Shown: positions 33,965-46,380 of the stretch, piece by piece
Layout of the letters: every line of letters begins with the position of its first letter
Position numbering within the stretch: the stretch's first letter is position 1
From: Notolepis coatsorum
Taxonomy: Eukaryota; Chordata; Actinopteri; Aulopiformes; Paralepididae
Length of the DNA: 64,000 bases
Assembly (NCBI GenBank): GCA_963971535.1
Contig: OZ020593.1
Coordinates: forward strand, 42,253,766-42,317,765
Reading direction: 5' to 3'
Translations under genes and position numbers: made by a program
The notes under the pieces: generated by a model
What the model was told of the DNA's origin: nothing
Database searches by the model: none
The model's input: only the letters and a program-made list of their open reading frames with translations

Positions 33965-34570
33965 TCCATCATCTCCTGGTTCCCTGCTGCAGCGGCAAAA
34001 GATCTTGCCAAGCTGCAGCGGGTGATTCGCTCCGCGGAGAGGGTGATCGGCTGTCCCCTGCCCTCCCTCAGGTCCCTGCACGACTCCAGGGCGCTGAAGA
34101 GGGCGAGAAAGATCATGGCCGACCCATCCCACCCCGGTCACAGCCTCTTCACCCTGCTCCCCTCTGGGAGAAAGCTGAGGATCCCAAAGGCTGTGAAAGC
34201 TCGACACAGACTGAGCTTCTTCCCCTCAGCCGCCAGGCTGATCAATGCCTCAGGCCCCCCCCCCCCCCCCCCCCTCGGTACCCCCCCCCCCCCCCCCCCC
34301 CCCCTCTGCCCCCAAGTGACACTGGCTAAATGACATTGACTGCACTGCACTAGTCCGTACTGGATCTCTGCACACTTCACTTTATATATATATATATGTA
34401 TTTTATTTATTGATTAATCCCCCACTGCACTGTTTTCGTTTCTTGTCTGTGTTGGTGTTTGTTTACTGTGAAAAAAAGAAAAATGCATACACTGTATTGC
34501 TGCAACAATTACCAATGTGTTTTACACAAATGGCTCAATAAAGGAATCTGAATCTGAATCTGAATCTGAA
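33965..34570 (+). mobile_element. LINE 3' fragment (RT C-terminus and tail)
   Basis: The frame 34022-34333 has RSAERVIGCPLPSLRSLHD, ARKIMADPSHPGHSLFTLLP and SFFPSAARLIN, the C-terminal end of a fish non-LTR reverse transcriptase of the CR1/L2/Rex1 kind. The 3' UTR ends in a GAATCT repeat (34543-34569), typical of such tails. Two long C runs (34256-34306) lie after the coding end. The element is 5'-truncated. Confidence 0.8.
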
Positions 34571-34634
34571 CTACTATTATTATCACTATCCTTTCCTACT
34601 AAAACTGCCATCTTCTTATCCATTAGGACCCACC

Positions 34635-35065
34635 GTGACACAGGTGTCACACGTACTTTACATGTCCTGGAAATGTCCATATAAAGCGTTTTTCTTGATT
34701 TTACCTCATGAAGTCCCAAAGGGACACCAGTGGAACATCCTGGTGGGGTCATGTGACAGATCATGTGATGTTGTGCTCCCATAAACCACCTTTCCACAAT
34801 GATGACTGATGGTGGTGACTAAATTACAGAAGTAGCTAACATTCAAAAGCTAGATTTTTGTTGCTAAAAGGTAAGATTTGCCCATTTAAGAATTATAATG
34901 CTTACATAACATGGTCTTTATGATATACTGTATAACCTGTTGTGAACACATTTCTTGAATAAAATGGTAAAGAAAACAATTGATAAAAATCGCTGTGACA
35001 CATACGTCACACCGGGCATATCACCTTAAAATGTTAATGAAAATTTGCTGTGACACATATGTCAC
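34635..35065. repeat. Cluster of 16-bp GTGACAC...GTCAC palindromes
   Basis: GTGACACAGGTGTCAC (34635-34650), GTGACACATACGTCAC (34995-35010) and GTGACACATATGTCAC (35050-35065). A degenerate fourth site GTGACATATATGTAAC is at 36725-36740, beyond the decamer array. They may be protein-binding subterminal sites of the enclosing element. Confidence 0.6.
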
Positions 35066-35182
35066 AATGCGAACAATTATTATGATCTGCTCAGTTAATT
35101 TGTCTGATTCAATGATATTTAGTTAATATATTTTATATTGTTCAATTGTTCAAAGCATATTAAAACAAATATCAGTCATATT

Positions 35183-36690
35183 TCAATGTAGTACCCTGTA
35201 GTGCCATGTAGTAGTACCCTGTAGTGCCATGTAGTACCCTGTAGTGCCATGTAGTACCCTGTAGTGCCATGTAGTACCATATAGTACCCTGTAGTGCCAT
35301 GTAGTACCCTGTAGTGCCATGTAGTACCCTGTAGTGCCATGTCGTACCCTGTAGTGCCATGTAGTACCATATAGTACCCTGTAGTACCATGTAGTACCCT
35401 GTAGTGCCATGTAGTGCCATGTAGACAGTACCATGTAGTACCATGTAGTGCCATGTAGTACCATGTAGTACCCTGTAGTACCATGTAGTACCATGTAGTG
35501 CCATGTAGTACCATGTAGTACCATGTAGTGCCATGTAGTACCATGTAGTACCCTGTAGTACCATGTAGTACCATGTAGTACCATGTAGTACCCTGTAGTA
35601 CCATGTAGTGCCATGTAGTGCCATGTAGTGCCATGTAGTACCATGTAGTGCCATGTAGTGCCATGTAGTACCATGTAGTACCATGTAGTGCCATGTAGTA
35701 CCCTGTAGTACCATGTAGTGCCATGTAGTGCCATGTAGTACCATGTAGTACCATGTAGTGCCATGTAGTACCCTGTAGTACCATGTAGTGCCATGTAGTA
35801 CCATGTAGTGCCATGTAGTACCCTGTAGTACCATGTAGTACCATGTAGTGCCATGTAGTACCCTGTAGTACCATGTAGTACCCTGTAGTACCCTGTAGTG
35901 CCATGTAGTGCCATGTAGTACCCTGTAGTACCATGTAGTACCATGTAGTGCCATGTAGTACCATGTAGTACCCTGTAGTACCATGTAGTGCCATGTAGTG
36001 CCATGTAGTACCATGTAGTGCCATGTAGTGCCATGTAGTACCCTGTAGTGCCATGTAGTACCCTGTAGTACCATGTAGTACCCTGTAGTGCCATGTAGTA
36101 CCATGTAGTACCCTGTAGTGCCATGTAGTACCCTGTAGTGCCATGTAGTACCCTGTAGTGCCATGTAGTACCATGTAGTACCCTGTAGTACCATGTAGTA
36201 CCCTGTAGTGCCATGTAGTACCATGTAGTACCCTGTAGTACCATGTAGTACCCTGTAGTGCCATGTAGTACCCTGTAGTACCATGTAGTACCCTGTAGTG
36301 CCATGTAGTACCATGTAGTGCCATGTAGTACCCTGTAGTGCCATGTAGTACCCTGTAGTGCCATGTAGTACCATGTAGTGCCATGTAGTACCCTGTAGTG
36401 CCATGTAGTACCCTGTAGTGCCATGTAGTACCATGTAGTACCCTGTAGTACCATGTAGTGCCATGTAGTACCATGTAGTACCATGTAGTATCCTGTAGTA
36501 CCATGTAGTACCATGTAGTACCATGTAGTATCCTGTAGTACTATGTAGTACGATGTAGTATCCTGTAGTACCATGTAGTGCCATGTAGTGCCATGTAGTA
36601 CCATGTAGTACTATGTAGTGCCATGTAGTACCATGTAGTATCCTGTAGTACCCTGTAGTACCATGTAGTACCATGTAGTGCACTACATGG
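35183..36690 (-). repeat. 10-bp satellite array, about 150 units
   Basis: The unit on the minus strand is ACTACATGGT, with two variable positions (ATGG/AGGG and GGT/GGC). The minus strand has no stop in any frame, giving meaningless frames of 442-519 codons rich in Tyr, His, Gly and Thr. The plus strand is closed by TAG. The right edge has a short foldback (GCACTACATGGGAA) at 36680. Confidence 0.97.
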
Positions 36691-37919
36691 GAATTAGGAA
36701 TAAGTTTAATGCTTAACGTCCAATGTGACATATATGTAACTTTTCAGATATTTGCCATTAGGGGGCGCAATTTTGAAAATAAATTCAGAAATGTGTTCTT
36801 TGTAGTCTATTTAGTCAGTCTTATGCCCCTCATAATTTCCCTTGAAGTAGAAATGGGTGTGGGTTCTAATGGGATAACATCAAGTCTAAAAATTGGCATC
36901 TATCTTCTTGTCTGACTCTGGAGAAGAGTCCTTTAAACAAGCAGTTCAAGCAGTTCAGGGTATCAGGGGCGGAGCTTCCTACAGGCGATATAGGCGGTCG
37001 CCTAGAGCGCCACCCGGAGGGGGGCGCCAAAAAATAAAAAAATTTAAATAACTTTATTATTATTTATTGTTTTTTGTTTTAGTTTTTTTTGCTCGGCGCA
37101 GTTTTGACGCCCCCCTCTATATCTGCAACCATTATTTTTACATAAAGAAAATTCTAACATAAGGGAAAATGAGCCGAAAATCTAAAACGGTCGGTCTGAG
37201 CCTCAGCTTTAGGTGTTCACAGTCAGAACATGCTAGAGCGCTGTGCATTGATGGGTAAGTGTTTATAGAATTGAGCGTTGAGGAAAGAAAGACTAACGTT
37301 AGAGAACTATGAAGAGGCAAAAGCCATCCGGCCATCCAGTATAAAAAGAGAAGAAAAGAAGAAGAAGACGAGAAACGTGCCAAGGTGAAAGGTATGCAAT
37401 TTTGTACAACTTCCAAGACCTGCCACACCAAGAGCTGATGAAGCAAGCAGAGGCACTTGTACACACCTTAAACCATGGAGGGCAATCTGATTTGGATGGG
37501 AAGGAGCTGGCTCAGGAGTTGGACAATTTGATGTGATTGATGACTTTGCAGCGAGGAAGGCCAGAAGGATTGCACTGTAAATGGAAACCAGTAGGAGCTA
37601 CAGGCTAACCTTGAAGTGTGATGATAGGGAGTGGAATGTAAATAGTTCTTTAGACAAAGTGTATTTGTAATTTTTATTTATTTTTTTGTTTGTAGCATAT
37701 TATATTTTGATTATATGTGTAACATATTTTACAATACATAATTTTCTTTTAAAGCAAATGTGCACGTTATTTTATTGTTTGTTATTGTTATTATTATTAT
37801 TATTATTATTATTGATTGTTAGCTAAGTTGTTTGTAAGTTGTTTGTTTTAATTCTTTAGTGTGCACTTTACATTTCTTCTTAATTTTCTTTGAAAGCAAA
37901 TTTGCACATTATTTTATTG

Positions 37920-38021
<102 letters not shown>

Positions 38022-38136
38022 GTGTGTTAGCTAAGTTGTTTATTTGTTTTAATCCTTTAGTGTGCACTTTACATTTATTCTTAGCTCTTGTTCTTGCTTG
38101 TAAAAAATAAAGGTGCAATACTTTACTGTATAACTG

Positions 38137-38243
38137 TTAACCCTTTCACTGCCACACGACAGAGGGTTAACCCTTTACTATCACACAACCGACGGTCGTG
38201 AAAGGGTTAACCTTCGGTGTATTGTCGCAGTGAAAAGGGTTAA
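38137..38243. mobile_element. piggyBac-like MITE inside the hAT element
   Basis: TTAACCCTTTCACTGCC at the left and GCAGTGAAAAGGGTTAA at the right. It is a shorter relative of 20644-20793 lacking part of the centre. Confidence 0.75.
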
Positions 38244-38302
38244 CCGGTGTTTTGATTTTTGGGGGGGGGGGGGGGGGTGCTAGGTCCGCCCCTGCAGGGT
38301 AT

Positions 38303-40209
38303 AAATGATTTGCGAGCACATGTTGAGAAGTGCATCTTTACAAGGGAGGCCCCAGATTCGGGATGAGTCAGTTGGAAGTGATGAAACGGGGGTGAGTCAG
38401 TCAGTTGGAAGTGCCGACACCAGTGAGAACTCACCACTCTGTGATGAAACGTCAGTAGAAGCAATGGCATAGGCATGAGTAATTAGAGAATACGACGTTT
38501 TTAAATACATTTTACTCAGATGTTTGCATGCTAGTGCTACACACAGATCATGTCTGTCTGTGTGTATTTCAAATGCCACCCATGAAGTTCTAGATGAACA
38601 ACAGTGGAGACCTGTCCTGTATTCATGTAAAGCGGGTGTTAGTCACGGGATTCATTCCCAGTGAGGTGAAATATTGTAACTGCGGGTATACCTTCTTGTA
38701 TTCTGCATTCAATAAAGGTACAGTATCATCTGACCTTCTTCACAAACACAAGTATTTGTACCTTAAAGCCCCAATCAGTGATAAAAAAAATAAAAGATAT
38801 ATATATATATATCAATACAGGGTATATTCTGATACATCCGTCAAGAGTCTAATCTTTAAATGGAAAATAAACTGGTTGTGATTTTCATAATTTGTAAACC
38901 AGAATGCAGGTCTGTTTTACTCCAGTGTTACAAACATTACCAATGTAAAAAAAAAATAAAAACTCATATTTTACCTGTTACTGTAGTCCTATCACAAAAC
39001 CCTCCACTCTCATTTCTACCTATTTGTTCACGTTTGAATCACTGATTTGGCCTTTAAATTCAAGAATTCATGTTATTCCCGTGGCCTATAAGGGCAGACT
39101 AATCAATATATCTCATGTCAGGAACCCAGAGAACTGAAACATGAACCTGTGATGTCATCAAGATGTAAACATCTAAAGCTGCTCCATAGGAATGGGAGCC
39201 TTGTTTTGTCAACCCCACTGAACGTTTGACTTGTTACATCAAAATTGACTTTTATTCTGTCTGAATTAGAGGATGTATTGTTATCCTCAGAAACCCCCAT
39301 GGGTGGTCATGCTGTCATATTTTCCATCTATCACAGGTTTAGCTCTCATTTCTCTAGTTTCTGTCTTTGGAAGAGAGTCGTTCATGTCACATAATATTGA
39401 CTGGTCTGCTACAGACAATAGGAGTGACGTGAAATTGTATTCTTACTTCACTATTACTATTTTTTTAAATGCACATTTTAGGTCCAACATGTACCTAAAA
39501 TGTACCCCTTTTTGTGAGTAGCTACTGTGTACTGTATTATATTGTATATACAGTATATATATAATATTGTTGATACTCTGACTGCAACTAGCTGTCTACA
39601 GTACCTCCGTGCAGACTGGGGTTGTACTAAGCAGTGGGATATTGTATTTCTATGAAAACCATCTTGTCAGACAGTCGCATTGTGTGTTTCCACCTGGTTT
39701 GGACAGGCAGGTGGTGTAATTGGCTAATAGCAGTGTAGTTTTTCTCTGGTGCAAAGGTCAGTCTGAGGTTCAGCTAGCTGGTTAATTCCTGTCTGTCAAC
39801 AAAGCAGGTCAAGGGTCATCTTGTTCTCCACTAATCATTGACGTTCGTTTCAGGTTTGACCTCATAATTCCGTCAAGTCGGGATTCACCCTTATCCCTGA
39901 GTGGAATCCTGCGTGAGTCAGCCGGGCTTCACCAAAGAGAATGATAAACAATATCAGCTCAGCCAGGTTTTTTTGTTGATTACGTCAAAAGGAAATGTTT
40001 GGAATGTGGATTGACAAACTAGGGCAGTGCTGGGCAAGGGGACATGCCTGGGCAGGTAGACGAAACTTGTCTGTTAGGAAACTCTGACAGCATTTTGAAA
40101 CTATGGAGGTGTCCTTGTAATTTGTAAATGACATGAGATGGAGTTGAAACTTTACTTGGTTTCACTCACTGACGGTACGAGGGTTGGGTAAACTATACTT
40201 CAAATCTCA
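38303..40209. other. Non-coding sequence, nothing recognised
   Basis: Mixed AT-rich sequence with short open frames only. I see no gene, repeat end or RNA feature in it. Confidence 0.5.
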
Positions 40210-40560
40210 TTAACCCTTTACCGGTCACTTCGTGAAATACCTGGAAATTCACAATTTCAACTAATGTTATTGGTGCTATTTCAAAAGTTATCTACAATTG
40301 TGAAATAAAAATAAATAGATTTTTTCCCTGTAAATTAAGGTTAACCAAAGTGTCCGTGAACAAGTCCTCGACCGGTACCCTAAAAATGTGGGGGCTATGG
40401 GGCATATTTTTCCTTAGGGGGCATATCTATGAAACTTGGCAGGCTGATTCATAACATAAAAGAAATAAGAAAATGTATTGGGAGTTTTCTTGAATTTGCG
40501 TTGCCATGACAACAGTAGCCAATAAAGGCCCAAAGAAGAATAGCGGACAAAACTATATAA

Positions 40561-41618
40561 CTACATGGTACTACAGGGTACTACAGGGTACTACATGGTA
40601 CTACATGGTACTACATGGTACTACAGGGTACTACAGGGTATTACAGGGTACTACAGGGTATGGTACTACAGGGTACTACAGGGTACTACATGGTACTACA
40701 GGGTACTACATGGTACTACATGGTACTACAGGGTACTACATGGTACTACATGGCACTACAGGGCACTACATGGTACTACATGGCACTACATGGCACTACA
40801 GGGCACTACATGGTACTACAGGGCACTACATGGTACTACATGGCATGTACATGGCACTACAGGGCACTACATGGCACTACAGGGCACTACATGGTACTAC
40901 AGGGCACTACATGGTACTACATGGCACTACAGGGCACTACATGGCACTACAGGGCACTACATGGCACTACAGGGTACTACATGGCACTACATGGCACTAC
41001 AGGGTACTACATGGCACTACATGGTACTACATGGTACTACAGGGTACTACATGGTACTACAGGGTATTACAGGGTACTACATGGTACTACAGGGTACTAC
41101 AGGGTACTACATGGTACTACAGGGTACTACATGGTACTACAGGGTACTACATGGTACTATAGGGTACTACAGGGTACTACATGGTACTACATGGCACAAC
41201 AGGGCACTACAGGGCACTACAGGGCACTACATGGTACTACAGGGCACTACTTGGTACTACATGGCACTACAGGGCACTACAGGGCACTACATGGCACTAC
41301 AGGGCACTACATGGCACTACAGGGTACTACATGGTACTACATGGCACTACATGGTACTACATAGTACTACAGGGCACTACAGGGTACTACATGGTACTAC
41401 ATGGCACTACAGGGCACTACATGGCACTACAGGGCACTACATGGCACTACAGGGCACTACATGGTACTACATGGCACTACATGGCACTACAGGGCACTAC
41501 ATGGTACTACATGGCACTACATGGCACTACATGGCACTACAGGGTACTACATGGCACTACAGGGCACTACATGGCACTACAGGGCACTACATGGCACTAC
41601 AGGGCACTACATGGCACT
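40561..41618 (+). repeat. 10-bp satellite array, part 1
   Basis: About 105 units of ACTACATGGT/ACTACAGGGC type, the same unit as 35183-36690 but in opposite orientation. Long stretches alternate ATGG and AGGG units, making a 20-bp dimer. It ends at the LINE insertion. Confidence 0.97.
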
Positions 41619-42657
41619 AGTTTCAAGTTTCAAGTTTCTTTAATAGTTGTCATACAGAAGTACAGAATACTTTTGTACAAAATGCTTCTTACTGTTGCGC
41701 TCCAGAGACTGTGCATGACAAGATAAGTATGAAATAAAAACATAGTAAAAATTAGAAGAAAAAAAAAGAGGTCACAGTGTTCAGTTTAGACATATGTACA
41801 ATGTTCGTAGACGTAGTTACCATACAATATACAATACTGTGCAGTGTACTAATATACAATACTATATAGTGCAAGGCATAAATGGACAAGGTGCAGTTTA
41901 GGTACAATTCACAGTAGGTGTACGAGTTGTAGTGCAAATCCTTTATCAATAAATATAAAGTGTAAGTGTGTTTGTGTGATCTAAAGTGTGGAGAGTGGGT
42001 GCTGCAGTGTGTTGTTTGTTTGAGTGAGTGTGTGTGTGCGTGTGGGTGTGTGTGCTGTGTGCATTTGATGGTTGTTGCATAGTGATTATTGTTCGTTTAG
42101 CGATTATTGTTCGTTTAGCAGCCTGATGGCCTGGGGATAGAAGCTCCTTCTGAGTCTTTCTGTGCTCGCCATAAGACTCCGGTATCGCTTGCCTGACGGC
42201 AGCAGTTCAAAGAGGCAGTTGTTCGGGTGGCTCGAGTCCTTAATAATTCTCTTAGCCTTCCCCTTGCACCGCTTGTTGTAAATGTTCTGGAGGGTGGGAA
42301 GCCCCCCTCTAATTGTGCGTTCGGCTGAACGTGTCACTCTTTGTAGTCTGCTACGGTCTTGTGCAGTGCTATTCCCAAACCAGGAGGTGATGTTGCCGGT
42401 CAGGATGCTCTCTATTGTACATGAGTAGAAGTTCCTAAGGATCTTCTGACTGACTTGGAACTTCCTTAGGCGCCTGAGGAAGTAGAGGCGTTGTCGTGCC
42501 TTCTTCACAACACTGTCAATGTGTGTGGTCCATGTCAAGTCCTCGGATATGTGGGCTCCGAGGTACTTGAAACTGTTCACTCTCTCAACTGGTGCCCCGT
42601 CGATGCTGAGGGGGCTGTAGTCCTTGACCCCCGACCTCCTGAAGTCCACAATCATCT
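41619..42657 (-). mobile_element. LINE, 5'-truncated, inserted into the decamer array
   Basis: On the minus strand the frame 42655-42104 (183 codons, truncated at its start) has VDFRRSG, NSFKYLGAHISEDLTWTTHI, ARQRLYFLRRLRKF and SCTIESILTGNITSWFGN. This is the C-terminal region of a fish CR1/L2/Rex1-type reverse transcriptase and is intact to its stop. The 3' UTR runs leftward to a GAAACTT repeat at about 41619-41637. Decamer repeats resume on the other side at 42658. Confidence 0.88.
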
Positions 42658-42981
42658 CTACAGGGTACTACATGGTACTACAGGGCACTACAGGGTACTA
42701 CATGGTACTACAGGGTACTACAGGGTACTACATGGCACTACAGGGTACTACATGGCACTACAGGGCACTACATGGCACTACATGGCACTACAGGGCACTA
42801 CATGGCACTACAGGGTACTACATGGCACTAAAGGGCACTACATGGCACTACAGGGTACTACATGGCAATACATGGTACTACAGGTACAGGGTACTACATG
42901 GCAATACAGGGTACTACATGGCACTACATGGTACTACAGGGTACTACATGGCACTACAGGGTACTACATGGCACTACATGG
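42658..42981 (+). repeat. 10-bp satellite array, part 2
   Basis: This continues the array of 40561-41618 after the LINE, with a few irregular units (AGGTACAGGG, GGCAATACA). Confidence 0.95.
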
Positions 42982-44775
42982 TAGAAGTAATACCTGTGAC
43001 TGACTAGATGCATCAGGCATATCAAAAAATGGACACTATGTCACTTCACCTGAAGGGGCATATATGTTTACGTTTATGGCTTCACCACTTTTTAGCTAAC
43101 AACAAATCCTGATTTCACTAATCCTATGCAAAAACACACATCCCATCCTTTACAATGATTGTTCAACTGCAAAAATGAGTAAATATTATCAACTCACCAT
43201 GACTTGTTGAGGAAATAATGGAGTTTGAAGAGTAGAAGCAGGTGCAAAACTTTGCATTAGGAAGTTGCAGATCCCCAGGGTCTATCCTGATTGGTCAGAT
43301 GGGATGGTGACAATATCTGTGTCATAGCCTGACCTGTGCTGATTAGCTGGAAAAAGTTTTTTTAATAGATTAAAGATCCCCCCTCTCCCACCTGGCTAAA
43401 TATATTGTATGGGGAAATGGCCAAAAATTGTTACTTGGCCGGTAAAGGGTTATTATGTAAAGAAAGAAACAGCAATGTTTTATTACAGTAATCTAGATGT
43501 TTATGGTTACTATATTGCATGGTACAAAACGGAACAATAAGGTCCCTCCAGTTGAATGACCTACTTTGCACTTGTAAACACACCAGCTGTTTCATTATGA
43601 TGCACACATCAGGTATTTACCCCCCCCCCCCCCAAAATACGCTCCTGTCATGTGTTCATGTGGTGTCTGGTATATCACAGATTCCGACCCAGAAATAGCA
43701 CATGACAGCTGCCTACCAAGTACCAGATAATCAATGTCAGAGAACATCTTTATATCCAAGTTGCCAAATTGTGACATTTTGCCATTCGACTGTTCTGCCC
43801 CTGCCTTGTTCAGCCACAATCAGAACCAAAAGTCGCGAGAACCACATACTCTTGGGTAGAGTGCAGTAGAAAACAATATTATTAACTTATTAAACAGTAG
43901 TGGCCTAAAGCCATAGTTTCCGTGTTTCGAATGAATTACTTTATCATTGGTGCAATGTTTCATCCAACTTTGACACATGAACGCTAGAAGGTTGAATGCA
44001 AAATGGTCATATAATTGGCTAACTCAGATCTTCTGCCCAGTTGTTCAAAAGTAATCCGATCGGATTTCGGATAACAGATTTGATCAAATCTTGAAAATGG
44101 GTTGTTCAAAAAGAAAATAAGGATTCTGAAATCGGATTGGATTACGTAATCAAATCTTGGTTTTGATCTGGATCAAACCTTCAGTATGCGTTGTTCAAAA
44201 ACTTTTAGTAGGATTGGGATCACTTTGATCCAAAAAAATCTGGATTAATAATAATAATAATGGATTGGATTTATATAGCGCTCTTCATGACACCCCAGTG
44301 ACCCCAGAGCGCTTACAGAGTCCATTATTCGTTCATACACAGTCATACCGGTGGTGGTAAGCTACAATTGCAGCCAGAGCTGCCCTGAGGGATTAAACTG
44401 ATCCCAGTAGAACGGTGGATTCAGGGTGGATTTCAGTCACAAAATGTAATGAAACTTTAAAATTTGTATCCAATATTTGGATTATACAGTATATACATTT
44501 ATTCATAAGACTTTCACTTAATTTGTTCATCTGCTACAGTGATCAAATATATAAAGTAGACATTATGCTACGTATTCAGCCTTTCAGTACAGCAAATTCA
44601 AAAGATTTTGGCCTCATAAAATAATCCCCCAAACAGCTCTCAGTATTGAACACAAATAATATATAAATTATAAACTGTCACTTATCACTGTATATTAATC
44701 ACACTGACATGGTCATCAGTCATTTGACTTTGACTTGTGTTCAATTAAGGCAATCATAACCAAGGCCTATAAATT

Positions 44776-45537
44776 ATGAACTATGTTCACTACACCAAAG
44801 CGATGGAACCATGGACTCAAAAGGCCCTAATTTCACTGTTGCCGAAACCTGCGCTACTAGAGGGTGTTAGGTGCCATTTTGACTCAATAGTAGGGAGCTT
44901 TAGTTCTGCTAAGGGTGGAGAACTTACCAACAAAAAGAAAAATTATATTTGGGTAGAAATCACCCAGAATGTGAATGCCATGGGGTCTGGCCAGAAGAGG
45001 ACCACAGAGCAAGTGAAAGCTAGATGGAAGGGCAACAAAGGACAACAAAGGACCACGCTGAAGCCAAAAACACCCAAACAGGCAACAAGCCCTTTAAGAG
45101 GGGTGATTACACATGTGTGGTACTTGACATTATTGGAGGTGAGACGTCACAAACTGCATGGGATTCAAGGTGTTGTAGGGGATGGTGAGCCTGCGATTGG
45201 AGAGGAAAGTGAGCCAGTTCCTCCTGATCCAGAGGACACATTTATTTTGGATCTCAGCCCCATCATTGAGGAAGACGGTGGATCCTCACTGGTAGAGCCA
45301 GTAGTTGCCACAGGTGCTCAGAAAAGAGGCTTGAAGTGTCCTTTGGTAAACGGAGATGGTGATTATAAGGCACTTCTGCAAAGAGAGACTGAAAGGGCGG
45401 AAATACAGACTCGTCTGGCAGAGGAACAACTGACTCTTACCCGACTACAGCGAAGCAAGGCTAGACTTGAGATCCGCCTCCTAAAAGCCAAGCTTGTACA
45501 AGCTGGGCTCTCCACAGCAGATGATGAAGAACTCTGA
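44776..45537 (+). CDS. Harbinger-type Myb/SANT-like DNA-binding protein
   Basis: This is an intact frame of 253 codons. Residues about 25-105 resemble the Myb/SANT-like domain of PIF/Harbinger accessory proteins and their domesticated relatives: ELTNKKKNYIWVEITQNVNA, then RTTEQVKARWKG. In active elements this protein binds DNA and brings the transposase to the nucleus. The middle (about 150-185) is acidic. The C-terminal 60 residues (RETERAEIQTRLAEEQLTLT and on) form a predicted coiled coil. The N-terminal about 25 residues look atypical, so the true start may have decayed. No second gene remains, so it is either a relic or a protein acting alone; no evidence of host use is visible. Confidence 0.7.
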   Translation: MNYVHYTKAMEPWTQKALISLLPKPALLEGVRCHFDSIVGSFSSAKGGELTNKKKNYIWVEITQNVNAMGSGQKRTTEQVKARWKGNKGQQRTTLKPKTPKQATSPLRGVITHVWYLTLLEVRRHKLHGIQGVVGDGEPAIGEESEPVPPDPEDTFILDLSPIIEEDGGSSLVEPVVATGAQKRGLKCPLVNGDGDYKALLQRETERAEIQTRLAEEQLTLTRLQRSKARLEIRLLKAKLVQAGLSTADDEEL

Positions 45538-45952
45538 AGTTATTTATTTTTGATAAGTATTGGACATTTAGCCTTTTTATTCAATTCAATACATCTTTAT
45601 TTGAAACTTGTTCTAAATATTCACAATGTACAGTATTTGTGAGTAATGTATATTTTTATTTATTTGTTGTAGGTCTCAGATGAGCGGACTGCCGGTTTCC
45701 AAAAATAGAATAATTGTTTTGTTTTATTGTGTTGTTTTCTGTTAAAAAAAAAAAAAAACACTTGAAGTGACCCCACGCTGGCTATTCTACCTGTCTACAT
45801 AGCTAGTAGCCTACATTGTGATAGCCTATCCCATTTCGAGCACTGGTTATCCGGATTTGGTAATCCTGAAAAGTTTGTATCCGGATCAGAGTAATCCAAT
45901 CCGATGTTGCTTTGAAAAAACGGCACAAAAATAAACTGGATTACGTGATCCT

Positions 45953-46380
45953 GGATGCGTCAATACTTTTACCAACTAACCTCCAGTTCCGCGTTCACGT
46001 TCTGCAATCTGATTGGCCACTGACGTTCTGGTCATGTGACATCTGTGCCAATCGTGTGACGCCTGTTTCTATCACTGGTTAAGCTTAGGCACTCTTTCGA
46101 AGTTGGTTAAGGTTAGAGTTTGTCTTAGAGCAGGGCGATAGAACACCAGCCCTGATTCCAAACTCTAACCTTAACCAACTTCGAAAGAGTCGCCTAAGCT
46201 TAACCAGTGATAAACTAGGCGTTAGGTAGTTTGCAGGCTGTTCGAGGCGGAAATAAGCGCAGAAACAGGTGTCACGCGATTGGCGCGCCGCGCACATGTC
46301 ACATGACCAGAAACGTCAGTGGCCAATCAGATCGCAGAACGCGGAACTGGAGGTTAGTTGGTAAAAGTATAGACGCATCC
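45953..46380. mobile_element. Long-hairpin MITE, copy 1
   Basis: The arms start GGATGCGTC at the left and end GACGCATCC at the right. Most of its 428 bp folds back on itself, with AACTCTAACCTTAACCAACT and its complement at the centre. Related copies lie at 46802-47179 and 48035-48394. Confidence 0.85.

Larger units (their letters stand above)
34619..36884. mobile_element. Probable TIR-bounded element carrying a decamer array
   Basis: CCATTAGGACCCAC at the left (34620-34633) is inverted at the right as GTGGGTTCTAATGG (about 36870-36883). Inside are GTGACAC-type palindromes near both sides and about 1.5 kb of 10-bp repeats. No transposase is present. The superfamily and target duplication were not determined. 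Confidence 0.45.
40210..43454. mobile_element. Probable piggyBac-like element carrying a decamer array
   Basis: TTAACCCTTTACCGG at 40210-40224 is inverted as CCGGTAAAGGGTTAT at about 43438-43452, with a TTAA (left) and a mutated TTAT (right). The interior has no transposase; it holds the 10-bp array, itself split by a LINE. Confidence 0.55.

Noticed and set aside
35172-36731. Open frames of 442-519 codons with Tyr/His/Gly/Thr repeats
   Set aside because: They come from the stop-free 10-bp satellite on the minus strand; three overlapping frames cannot all be genes.
40506-41726. Frame of 351 codons and others of the same composition
   Set aside because: The same decamer satellite on the plus strand.
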